In this document: one piece after another, positions 25,701 through 32,929 of the stretch
Position numbering within the stretch: the first letter of the stretch is position 1
Layout of the letters: each line of letters begins with the position of its first letter
Assembly (NCBI RefSeq): GCF_017303215.1
Contig: NZ_JAEMWU010000001.1
Coordinates: forward strand, 496,001 to 560,000
Source of the DNA: Microbacterium esteraromaticum
GTDB taxonomy: Bacteria > Actinomycetota > Actinomycetes > Actinomycetales > Microbacteriaceae
Length of the DNA stretch: 64,000 nucleotides
Direction: 5' to 3'
Program-made: the position numbers and the translations under genes
The notes under the pieces: model-generated
Databases searched by the model: none
What the model saw: the letters and a program-made list of their open reading frames with translations, nothing else
What the model was told of the DNA's origin: nothing

Positions 25701-26469
25701 GCGTCAGGCTGTCACGGGTGAGGCTGTGGCGCTGAGGCTCGGGGAGGTTACCGGCACGGGGCTCAGTGCTGAGGGTCTCAGCGTATCGATCGACTGGTCG
25801 GACGGGCACGACGCGGACGCACAGGTGGACGTCCTCAGCCCGTTCAAGGGGGTGGTGAGGACGACGCGGACGTTCGCGGCTGCGGGTGAGTACTCGGCAC
25901 TGGTGCGCGTGAGCGACGGCGAGATCACCCGTGAGGCGAGCGTGCGAGTTGTCGTCGCTGACCGGGTGTACGCCCCCGCCCTGGAGGCGGACGAGGCGGT
26001 GACCGCGGGATCGTCGTTGACGCTCAGCGGGACCGGGTTCGCTGCAGGGGAGCACGTGGATGTGGTGCTGGCGCCGAGGGCGGAGGCCCGCTCTGCGGGG
26101 CTCGCGTCGAACGGCATTCGGCTCACGGTCGACTCCGACGCCACCGGAGGCATCAGCGGTGTGCTCGCTGTGCCCGCCTCTTCGGCCGCGGGTGATTACA
26201 CGCTGACGGCGATCGGCGAGGTGTCTGCCGTGCCGGTGAGCGTGGACATGCGGGTGCTCGCGGCGGAGGGTGGCGGCACCACGGGGCCGGGCGAATCGCC
26301 CAACGGCACGGACGGCGCCCCGGTCGGCGAACCTCGCAGCGATGACGGCAACGCGAGCGGCGGCTTGGCGATGACGGGAGCTGCCAGCGGAGCCCTCGTG
26401 CTTCTGGCGCTGCTGCTGCTGGCTGCCGGCTCTGCGCTGGTTGTGCGGCGACGGCGGCTCCGTGCTTAG
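22741..26469 (+). CDS. Large cell-wall-anchored surface protein: tandem carbohydrate-binding-like modules, beta-propeller, PKD/Ig-like domains, LAxTG signal
   Basis: 1242 residues. A signal peptide (MKRLSQLVASLTIVAVG, cut near ATAAS) is followed by two homologous ~150-residue modules. Both contain 'NA.FE', 'SA.EQ.GLLS' and 'W....G' patterns and look like family 4/9-type carbohydrate-binding modules. About 600 residues of repeated YIGTYTNG / YIGGYMYEG / YVGTYTRANLFRF blades follow, read as a beta-propeller. A PKD-like domain (FAAAGEYSALVRVSDGE) and an Ig-like domain come next. The tail has LAMTG, a hydrophobic segment and RRRRLR, a sortase (class E type) signal. It stands alone behind its own promoter, downstream of the sugar operon. 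It may bind or process a polysaccharide feeding that operon; no catalytic residues are recognised. Confidence 0.8.
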   Translation: MKRLSQLVASLTIVAVGVLSALTATAASVEPLPAQFPNADFEKTSADGSIPDWSERYTGAGGGFALVGDTALGGSQAVRMTDTSAAEQIGLLSGAVAVRGGTDYQIAAWGKVAQGMPSMIVWFFDDTGARVGTADTRVRQPSGTWERYSFEATAPVDAVSAQMLLYSATAEITDVLWDQVGISETTDASVIPNAGFEDLVVDALPARWSQRYVGAASTIEVVNDPVRSGARSLLIDDPSASEQVGLLSESFPIVGGGSYEAGGWVRVEKGVPSWILYYYDALGARIGQSSHRVPVAAGEWLWESESVEVPADAVSARFLVYSSTQDVTRAHWDDLSVEPVTPWAEEFLGHPVEASNIIDTSYGIGSDGRAKVYAVTAGVPATFMVFDVLTARLEQSAALPAGSTGSWAVKTASDGTVYIGTYTNGKLFRWLPGESRLVDLGAVTSTAKYLWDLEEDGEGRIWGGSFPGGELFSFDPREGVVTGHGRLSADDYTRSIAVHDGIVYAGTGSTSPTIITHEIATGQRGEVALPESMRDNEFVYFMDVRDDLLFARITPIGHTLVYDLLTGEWVDSLGATGFGSVSEADGAGNVYYVDSAGTLATYNLTSRVKAKTGVTGLHPARDFGIVELNDPRFPGESVAFMYESGDLNIYNIQTGTLVRELTDAITSPIKIQGIAVGPDERVYIGGYMYEGVTAFDPQTQEFEAYPRGVFGQIEGMLAHEDDLYVGTYTRANLFRFDPAQPWNVGTSPKRFASLGEQHQDRPYAWASAGDVLVAGTVPTYGVLGGLLVTYDPVTGAVETHADVIPDHSIVALSSFDDIVYGGTSVYGGLGAAPTAQEGVVFAWDPATEQLLWQTQVGAGIAAVTAVQAGPDGRLWAVDSGRLYELDRGTGAVLRSVRLMADTWNGSSIWKSGDIKFGPDGAMYVLSRGSVFHVEQQDLRPRKLASGIANYVFAVQGNDIYFTKADAGLYRVRGPEVRVEMSLAGATERQAVTGEAVALRLGEVTGTGLSAEGLSVSIDWSDGHDADAQVDVLSPFKGVVRTTRTFAAAGEYSALVRVSDGEITREASVRVVVADRVYAPALEADEAVTAGSSLTLSGTGFAAGEHVDVVLAPRAEARSAGLASNGIRLTVDSDATGGISGVLAVPASSAAGDYTLTAIGEVSAVPVSVDMRVLAAEGGGTTGPGESPNGTDGAPVGEPRSDDGNASGGLAMTGAASGALVLLALLLLAAGSALVVRRRRLRA

Positions 26470-26472
26470 CGC

Positions 26473-27276
26473 CTAGTGCTCACCTGAGTTGAGCGGCCCT
26501 CGACCCGGCGACGCACCCGGCTCGGGGGCCGTTCCGGTGCTTCGCGGCGCCGCCAGCTCGCCGGCGACCTTCTTCTTGAGCGCGTCGACGGCCTCGTCAG
26601 AGAGCAGGATCAGCCCGTCGAGCTCTTCGCGCACGCGCTTGTAGGCGACGTTGCGCTCGGCCTGGGTCGCCGCGTCGTCGAGGGCGACGGCGAGCATGTG
26701 CTGGGCGCGGTCCAGGCGCTTGCGCTCGTCTTCGCTGAAGCCCGAGTCGCGCACCCGGCGCGCGTCGCGTTCCGCGACGTCGAACGCCACGGCGTAGTTG
26801 CCGACGGCATCCAGGTACTCGGCGATCTCGGACTCGCTCACGGTGGCATCCGATGACTCCGGGCGCACAGCGTCGGCGGTCTTCTTGGCGCGCAGGAAGG
26901 CGGCCGTCAGCGGCTGGCGGCCGTCGCTCATCGCGGGGAACGCGATGAGCTTGGCGACGTCGAGCTCATAGTCGAGCCAGCGCGCAGTGATCTCGTCGTG
27001 CTCGGCGAACAGCTTCTCGAGCATCTGGCGGCTCGCGGCGCGTTCGTCGTCGTCGGCGCGACGCTTCTGCTCGCGGGTCGGGACGGTGCCGCGCGCGGCG
27101 AGCTGAGCGGCCTTGATCTCACCCTTCACCCGCAGCGTCTCGAGGCGGCGCTCATGGCGCCGTTTGGCGGCGCGCTCCCACGCCTTGCCGGCTCCGCCGG
27201 CCATGCCCATGATCGGGAAGATCAGCCACCAGTAGCTTCCGGCGAAACCCCAGAATCCTTCGAGGAACGCATCCAT
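26473..27276 (-). CDS. Conserved hypothetical membrane-anchored coiled-coil protein
   Basis: 267 residues. One hydrophobic segment at the N-terminus (about residues 10-28, SYWWLIFPIMGMAGGAG) is followed by a long charged helical region rich in Arg, Glu and Ala (AKRRHERRLETLRVKGEIKA) and a Pro/Gly-rich tail. I recognise no enzyme motif. It may be a membrane-tethered scaffold or stress protein common in actinobacteria. The stop lies only three bases from the stop of the large surface protein gene, so the two converge without a spacer. Confidence 0.65.
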   Translation of the reverse strand: MDAFLEGFWGFAGSYWWLIFPIMGMAGGAGKAWERAAKRRHERRLETLRVKGEIKAAQLAARGTVPTREQKRRADDDERAASRQMLEKLFAEHDEITARWLDYELDVAKLIAFPAMSDGRQPLTAAFLRAKKTADAVRPESSDATVSESEIAEYLDAVGNYAVAFDVAERDARRVRDSGFSEDERKRLDRAQHMLAVALDDAATQAERNVAYKRVREELDGLILLSDEAVDALKKKVAGELAAPRSTGTAPEPGASPGRGPLNSGEH

Positions 27277-27310
27277 GATGCGCTCAGCCTACTGCGCGTC
27301 GCCGCCGCAC

Positions 27311-28093
27311 TCAGCGGGGTCCGACCCGCCACGGCTCCTTGACCGTGCGGATGAACGAGTACGTCACCAGGTCGCGATGGTGCACCTCGCGGGCGTGGTA
27401 GATGTGCTTTCCACTCACGGTGACGCCGACCGTGGTCCACATCTTGGCCACTTCGCCCTCGGGCTGCTCCAGCTGCGTGGCCTCTTCGGCGGTGAGGGCC
27501 GTCACGCCGGCCGATACGACCTCCCACACGATGCGCTCCGACCACAGGTCCGCGGCGATGTCGAACACCGAACGGGTGGGGTCGATGAAGGGGCGCTCGG
27601 TGCCGGCGGGCAGAGGCAGGATGTACGTGCCGACCATGGCCGGCTGGTCATCGGCGAACCAGCGCAGCACGATGCGGGCCGAGACCGGTTCGACGTCGGG
27701 GTGCAGCAGCGGCGCGATGTCGGCGGGGGTGGGTTCGAACGAGGCCGACAGTACCTCGACCGAGGGGGTGTACCCCATGCGCGCCAGCACATCGCCGTAC
27801 TCGACGCAGGCCTCGAACCGTGCGCTCAGCCGCAGGGCAAGCGGGTCGATCGTGGTCGCCGCGCCCTGACGCCGGGTGACGATCCCGAGGTTGCCGAGCT
27901 CGGCAAGAGCGTGGCGCACCTGCTGGCGGGTGCAGTCGAGCAGTTCGGCGAGCCGATGCTCGCCGGGGAGGCTTGTTCCGGCGGCGGCGGATTCGCGGAC
28001 GTGGCGCAGAACTCCGCTGAGGATGCGCTCGTCTTCGGTGAGCGGCGTGCGCGGCCTTCGCTCGCTCCACGCGCTCATCGTGCCATCGGTCAT
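27311..28093 (-). CDS. GntR-family regulator with UTRA domain
   Basis: 260 residues. The GntR winged helix (SLPGEHRLAELLDCTRQQVRHALAELGNLG) is at residues ~30-95 and a UTRA effector domain follows (SARIVLRWFADDQPAMVGTYILPLP). UTRA domains bind small ligands such as sugars, amino acids or their derivatives. ATG 28093 is chosen because a G-rich Shine-Dalgarno lies just upstream; the longer frame runs into the divergent amidohydrolase gene. It is divergent from the amidohydrolase/peptide importer operon and most likely controls it through CAACAAGT repeats in the gap. Confidence 0.85.
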   Translation of the reverse strand: MTDGTMSAWSERRPRTPLTEDERILSGVLRHVRESAAAGTSLPGEHRLAELLDCTRQQVRHALAELGNLGIVTRRQGAATTIDPLALRLSARFEACVEYGDVLARMGYTPSVEVLSASFEPTPADIAPLLHPDVEPVSARIVLRWFADDQPAMVGTYILPLPAGTERPFIDPTRSVFDIAADLWSERIVWEVVSAGVTALTAEEATQLEQPEGEVAKMWTTVGVTVSGKHIYHAREVHHRDLVTYSFIRTVKEPWRVGPR

Positions 28094-28139
28094 CTGCGTC
28101 CCCCCGCCTTGGACAGCATAGGCGTCGTCACAATCATCA

Positions 28140-28187
28140 CAACAAGTCAACAAGTTGGGCGATGATGGAAATAACCTATCAACAAGT
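28140..28187. promoter_or_regulatory. Promoter/operator with three CAACAAGT direct repeats
   Basis: CAACAAGT occurs at 28140-28147, immediately again at 28148-28155, and at 28180-28187. The third copy overlaps TATCAA (28177-28182), a possible -10 box with TTGGGC (28155-28160) as -35 and a 16-bp spacer. The layout fits GntR binding in the divergent region. Confidence 0.5.
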
Positions 28188-28234
28188 GCGGGTGAGTCTG
28201 TTAGCGTCAGTCGATCCCTACAAAGGAGTGAGCA

Positions 28235-29440
28235 GTGACGACGACGGAGAGCATCCGGGGAATCCACCTCTGGGACGGCAGTGCCTATCGCGGCACGAGC
28301 CGCATCGACTGGACCGGCGACCGCATCGATGCGGTGCAGTCCGATGAGGGGACGCTCGACGAGCTCTGCGTCATCCCCGGCCTCGTCGATACGCACGTGC
28401 ACCTGGGCGCCTACTCGGGAACCGGGCATGCCGACTGGTCGTCATGGCCGCTGATCACCCCGTGGGAAGAGCAGGTCTTCCACATCGCCAACAACGCCCA
28501 GAAGGCCGCGCGCGCGGGCGTCACCACCCTGCGCGATCTGTCGGGCGACGAACGGCAGTTGGCCGTCAAGCGCGCGTTCGACGAGGGCATCCAGCCGGGG
28601 CCGCGCGTGCTCGTCCACGGCGCCGTCGGCATGACGGCCGGTCACGGCGACCTCTTCATCCCGCCGCACTACCCCCACCGTGGCCGCACGGCCGACAGCC
28701 CCGACGAGTGCCGCAAGCTCGTGCGCGAGTACGCCCGCATGGGCGCCGACGGCATCAAGATCTTCGTCAGCGGCGGCGTGCTGTCGATGGGCGACAAGGT
28801 CGGCTGGCGCAACCAGACACTCGATGAGATCCGCGCCACGATCGACGAGGCCCACGCCCTCAGCATGCCCGTCGCCGCTCACAGCCACTCCGCCGAGGGC
28901 AACGAGATCGCCCTCTCGGTCGGCGCCGACTCGCTCGAGCACGGCACGGGCCTCGAAGCCGACCAGTGGGAGCGCCTCGTCGCAGGCAACATCCCCGTCG
29001 CGCCGACCCTGCTCATCAACGACGCCATCGCCGATGGTCGCGTCGCCGTCACCGACGATGCCCGCGACAAGGCGAAGGACGTCGTGGCCTACCGCGACTC
29101 GCTCTTCGGTGACGCCGGTCGCGCGGGCATCCGCTTCGTGCTCGGCACCGACGCCAACGGCATCTTCGTGCAGTTCGGCGACCAGATGGAGGAAGTGCGC
29201 CTGATGGCCGACATGTTCGGCTGGGACGCGGAGCGCGCGCTGCGCGCCGCGACGTCGGATGCTGCTGATGTCGTCGGCCTGACCAAGCGCGTCGGCACCC
29301 TCGCGGAGGGCTACGGCGCCGACTTCGTCGTGCTGCGCGGCCGCCCCTGGGAGAACATCGCCGACCTGCGCGTCGAGAACATCGTCGCCGTCGTCTCACG
29401 AGGCCGCCTCGTGCACGGCGCCCTTCCCACCGCGGCCTGA
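28235..29440 (+). CDS. Metal-dependent amidohydrolase (imidazolonepropionase-like)
   Basis: 401 residues. The metal-binding signature DTHVHLG is near residue 50, the carbamylated-Lys strand is in GADGIKIFVSGG, the His ligands lie in VAAHSHSAEG and SLEHGTG, and the catalytic Asp is in VLGTDANG. This is the complete set for an amidohydrolase of the prolidase/imidazolonepropionase subgroup, which hydrolyses cyclic amides or dipeptides. GTG 28235 follows AAAGGAG. It heads an operon with a peptide-type ABC importer, so the imported compound is probably its substrate or is released by it. The specific substrate is unknown. Confidence 0.85.
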   Translation: MTTTESIRGIHLWDGSAYRGTSRIDWTGDRIDAVQSDEGTLDELCVIPGLVDTHVHLGAYSGTGHADWSSWPLITPWEEQVFHIANNAQKAARAGVTTLRDLSGDERQLAVKRAFDEGIQPGPRVLVHGAVGMTAGHGDLFIPPHYPHRGRTADSPDECRKLVREYARMGADGIKIFVSGGVLSMGDKVGWRNQTLDEIRATIDEAHALSMPVAAHSHSAEGNEIALSVGADSLEHGTGLEADQWERLVAGNIPVAPTLLINDAIADGRVAVTDDARDKAKDVVAYRDSLFGDAGRAGIRFVLGTDANGIFVQFGDQMEEVRLMADMFGWDAERALRAATSDAADVVGLTKRVGTLAEGYGADFVVLRGRPWENIADLRVENIVAVVSRGRLVHGALPTAA

Positions 29441-29479
29441 CCGCCTACCCGACCCGCTGGACCCTGAGAGAGGACGATC

Positions 29480-31075
29480 GTGAACACCCCCGTACGACAC
29501 GCATCCACACGCTGGATCGCCGCCTTCGGCGCGGCTGCACTCGGAGCCGGTCTGCTCGCCGGCTGCACCCCCGCCACCACCGACGGTGGCGAGGCGAGTG
29601 ACGAGCTCTACATCGCCGTCCAGGACGACCCGGTGTGCCTCGACCCGCAGCAGGTCACGCTGACCACGGCGCTGAACATCAGCCGCCAGCTGGTGGACTC
29701 GCTCGTCGACCAGGATCCCGAGACCGGCGAGATCGTCCCGTGGCTCGCAGACGCATTCGTCGCGAGCGACACATTGAAGGAGTTCACGTTCACCCTGCGT
29801 GACGGTGTCACCTTCAGCGACGGCTCGGCGCTGACGCCCGCGACCGTCAAGGCCAACTTCGACGCGCTGTCCGCGCTCGGCAGCACCGCACCTCTGGCCT
29901 CGCAGTATCTCGCCGGCTATCAGGCGACCGAGGTCGTCGACGAGTCGACGGTGAAGGTCACCTTCGCCGAGCCCAACGCGCAGTTCCTGCAGGGTGCGAG
30001 CACCATCACCCTGGGGATGCTGTCCGATGAGACCGCCGCGCTGACCGCCGAGGAGCGTTGCCTGGCGCCCGTCGGCTCGGGTGCATTCGTGCTCGACGAG
30101 TACACCGCGAACGATGCGGTCGTCCTCTCGGCCCGTGAGGGTTACGGGTGGGGCTCGTCGCTGCGCGCGAGCAGCGGCGACGCGGCGATCAAGAGCATCA
30201 CGTTCGCGATCACGCCGGAGCCCGGCGTGCGCACGGGTGGTCTGCAGACCGGCGAGTTCGACATGATCTTCGATCTGCCCGCGATCGACGAGCAGCGGTT
30301 CAGCACGGGTGACTACGAGATCTACGCGCGGGCGAACCCGGGCATCCCGACGTCGCTCGTGCCCAACACCGAGCGACCGATCGTCTCGGACCCGGTCGTG
30401 CGCCAGGCGATGATCCTTGCCACCGACCGCACCGAGATCGCCGAGCTGACCGGCTCGAGCATGGTGCAGCCCGTCGCCGGCGTGCTCAGCTCGGCCACGC
30501 CGTCATTCCTCGACCAGGCCGACGCGCTGGCCTTCGACCTCGACGCCGCCGAGCAGCTGCTCGACGACGCCGGATGGAAGGTCGGTGCAGAGGGCACCCG
30601 CGAGAAGGACGGCGCGCCCCTGACGGTGTCGGTGACGGCGTTCTACGGGCAGGACGTGCTTGAGGCGACGCAGGTGCAGCTGGCCAAGGCGGGGATCGAC
30701 CTGAAGATCAACATGGTCACCGCGGGCGACTTCTTCGGTGCTGTCGCGTCGAAGGACTTCGACTTCCTGTCGGCGGGCCTGACCCGCACCGACCCCGACG
30801 CACTGCGCGTCATGCTCTCGCCGGCATCCGAGGCGCACTGGGCTGTGATCGACGACGCCGAGCTCGAAGCGCAGCTGACCGCGCAGGCCGCGACGGCCGA
30901 CCCGGTGGAGCGCACCGCGATCCTCGCAGAGGCGCAGCAGCGCATCGTCGAGCAGGCCTACCTGGTGCCGCTGCTCGAGGTCGCGCAGGTGCACGCCTCG
31001 CAGAAGGGCGTCTCGGGCGTCGCGTTCGACTCGTCGTCGCGGGTCAACCTGTACGACGTCACCGTCCAGCGCTGA
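29480..31075 (+). CDS. Peptide/opine-type ABC transporter substrate-binding lipoprotein (SBP family 5)
   Basis: 531 residues. The N-terminus ends in the lipobox GLLAGC (Cys29). The mature protein has the family 5 pattern: CLDPQQVTLTTALNISRQLVDSL, then FTLRDGVTFSDGSALTPATV and a late DDAGW motif (LDDAGWKVG). Family members bind oligopeptides, dipeptides, nickel complexes or opines. GTG 29480 is preceded by GAGAGAGG. It sits between the amidohydrolase and two DppB/DppC-like permeases in one operon. Confidence 0.9.
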   Translation: MNTPVRHASTRWIAAFGAAALGAGLLAGCTPATTDGGEASDELYIAVQDDPVCLDPQQVTLTTALNISRQLVDSLVDQDPETGEIVPWLADAFVASDTLKEFTFTLRDGVTFSDGSALTPATVKANFDALSALGSTAPLASQYLAGYQATEVVDESTVKVTFAEPNAQFLQGASTITLGMLSDETAALTAEERCLAPVGSGAFVLDEYTANDAVVLSAREGYGWGSSLRASSGDAAIKSITFAITPEPGVRTGGLQTGEFDMIFDLPAIDEQRFSTGDYEIYARANPGIPTSLVPNTERPIVSDPVVRQAMILATDRTEIAELTGSSMVQPVAGVLSSATPSFLDQADALAFDLDAAEQLLDDAGWKVGAEGTREKDGAPLTVSVTAFYGQDVLEATQVQLAKAGIDLKINMVTAGDFFGAVASKDFDFLSAGLTRTDPDALRVMLSPASEAHWAVIDDAELEAQLTAQAATADPVERTAILAEAQQRIVEQAYLVPLLEVAQVHASQKGVSGVAFDSSSRVNLYDVTVQR

Positions 31076-31104
31076 GCCGGATTCGGTAGGAAGGTGATCA
31101 GGAG

Positions 31105-31125
31105 ATGACGGGCACGACCTCATGA
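31105..31125 (+). CDS. Possible six-codon leader peptide overlapping the permease start
   Basis: ATG at 31105 follows AGGAAGGTGATCAGGAG and encodes MTGTTS. Its TGA stop (31123-31125) overlaps the ATG (31122) of the permease gene. The permease itself has no separate Shine-Dalgarno, so ribosomes ending this mini-frame could re-initiate on the permease. It could equally be chance; no homology can be judged at this length. Confidence 0.3.
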   Translation: MTGTTS

Positions 31126-32135
31126 ACGCGACACTGAATGCGCTGCGCTACATCGCACCGAAACTGGCGCAGTTCCTGTTCGTGGTGCTGGCGACGTACA
31201 CCGTCGTGTTCCTCCTGGTCACCTTCCTGCCCGGCGACCCGCTGCTCGCCGCGATCGCGAGCAAGAGCGGCGGCGACACCGTCGTCGATCCCGAGACGCT
31301 CGAGCGGATGCGCGAGCAGTACGGTCTGGCGGGCACCCCGTGGGAGCAGTACTGGCACCGCCTCGGGATGCTGGCTCAGGGTGACCTCGGGATCTCGATC
31401 GCCACCGGCCAGCCGGTCGCGACCATGATCGCCCGCGCGCTGCCGAACTCCGTCGAGATCGCCGCGATCGCCTTGGTGATCGCGATCATCATCGCGGTGG
31501 TCTTCTCGTTCCTCGCCTTCCTGGCGCCGACGCGCTGGCTGCGCAACCTGCTGCTGCAGATCCCTCCCTTCGGCGTGGCGATCCCGGCGTTCCTCACGGG
31601 TCTGCTGCTGATCAGCTTCTTCTCGTTCACACTGGGCTGGCTGCCGTCATCGGGCAGCCGCCAGCCGGGCAGCGCGATTCTGCCCGCGATCACCCTTGCC
31701 CTGCCGGTCGGGGCGATCCTGTTCCAGGTGTTCTCTGCGGCCGTGCTGGAGGCCCAGGCCAGCCAGCACGTGTTCACCGCGGTCGCCAAGGGCGTACCGC
31801 CCCGCCGAATCTTCACCGCGCACCTGCTGCGCAACGCGCTGCTGCCGACGATCACCGTGCTGGGATTGACGATCGGCTACCTCGCGGCGGGCACGGCCGT
31901 GGTCGAGACGGTCTTCTCCCGTGACGGCATCGGCCGGATGACCGTGAACGCCGTGCTGGCCAGGGACGTCAATGTCATTCAGGGCATCGTGCTCATGGTC
32001 GCCGCCGTCTATGCCACGGTCAACCTCATCGTCGACCTGGCGTACGGCGTGATCGACCCGCGCACGCGCCGCTCGGGCCGTTCGGCGGCACGCGGCACTC
32101 AACCGGAGACGTCGCAGAAGGAGGCGTCGGCATGA
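31122..32135 (+). CDS. Peptide ABC transporter permease (DppB type)
   Basis: 337 residues, six TM segments. It has the DppB-type N-terminus (ATYTVVFLLVTFLPGDP), the periplasmic segment with EQYGLAGTPWEQY, and the permease signature EAQASQHVFTAVAKGVPPRR followed by HLLRNALLPTITVLG. It overlaps the next permease gene by four bases. It pairs with the DppC-like protein to make the pore used by the upstream binding protein. Confidence 0.91.
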   Translation: MNATLNALRYIAPKLAQFLFVVLATYTVVFLLVTFLPGDPLLAAIASKSGGDTVVDPETLERMREQYGLAGTPWEQYWHRLGMLAQGDLGISIATGQPVATMIARALPNSVEIAAIALVIAIIIAVVFSFLAFLAPTRWLRNLLLQIPPFGVAIPAFLTGLLLISFFSFTLGWLPSSGSRQPGSAILPAITLALPVGAILFQVFSAAVLEAQASQHVFTAVAKGVPPRRIFTAHLLRNALLPTITVLGLTIGYLAAGTAVVETVFSRDGIGRMTVNAVLARDVNVIQGIVLMVAAVYATVNLIVDLAYGVIDPRTRRSGRSAARGTQPETSQKEASA

Positions 32136-32929
32136 GACTGTTGCGTCAACCCGGATTCACGCTCAGCGTGCTGGTGCTGATCACCGTCGCCGTGGCGATC
32201 GTCGCCCCGTCGCTGCTTGCCACGCACGATCCCTACCTCTCGGTGCCGAAGGATCGGTTGCTGCCGCCCAGCCCCGAGCACCTGTTCGGCACCGATAACC
32301 TCGGCCGCGACCTGTACTCCCGAGTCGTGCACGGCACAGCGCTGTCGATCGTGTCGGCGGCACTCGCCGTCGTCGTCGGTGTCGTGGTCGGCGGGCTGAT
32401 CGGTCTCGCCTCGAGCTTTCTCGGGGGTCCGGTCGACTTCGCGATCATGCGCGTGGTCGACGTGCTCGTCGCGATCCCGGGCATCCTTCTCGCCCTCATC
32501 GTCGTGGCCACGCTGGGATTCGGGCCGATCTCGATCGGTCTGGGCGTCGGTCTGGGAGCCGCCGGTAGCTTCGCGCGCGTGATGCGCGCGCAGGTGCTGA
32601 GGGTGCGCAACGAGGAGTACGTCGAGGCAGCGCGCACGCTCGGCGCGCGCACGCCGGCGATCCTCTTCCGCCACGTGCTGCCCAACGCCGCCCGCCCGGT
32701 GATCGCGGTCGCCGCCCTCGAACTGGGCACCGCGATTCTTGGCGTCTCCGCACTTACGTTCCTCGGATTCGGCGCGCCACCGCCCGCGCCGGAGTGGGGC
32801 GCTCTGTCTTCGGCCGGCCGCGACTTCATCGCGACGCAGCCGTGGCTGAGCATCATCCCCGGCCTGGTGATCCTGGTGGTCGTGCTGTCCGTGAACCGGG
32901 TGGCGCGCGCAATCGGAGGTGAGCGATGA
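32132..32929 (+). CDS. Peptide ABC transporter permease (DppC type)
   Basis: 265 residues with about six TM segments. The DppC hallmark is present: PSPEHLFGTDNLGRDLYSRV-like sequence after TM1, then EYVEAARTLGARTPAILFRH and LTFLGFGAPPPAPEWG near the C-terminus. It overlaps both neighbours by four bases, so the two permeases and the ATPase are translationally coupled. It is slightly shorter than usual because the N-terminal tail is minimal. Confidence 0.92.
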   Translation: MRLLRQPGFTLSVLVLITVAVAIVAPSLLATHDPYLSVPKDRLLPPSPEHLFGTDNLGRDLYSRVVHGTALSIVSAALAVVVGVVVGGLIGLASSFLGGPVDFAIMRVVDVLVAIPGILLALIVVATLGFGPISIGLGVGLGAAGSFARVMRAQVLRVRNEEYVEAARTLGARTPAILFRHVLPNAARPVIAVAALELGTAILGVSALTFLGFGAPPPAPEWGALSSAGRDFIATQPWLSIIPGLVILVVVLSVNRVARAIGGER

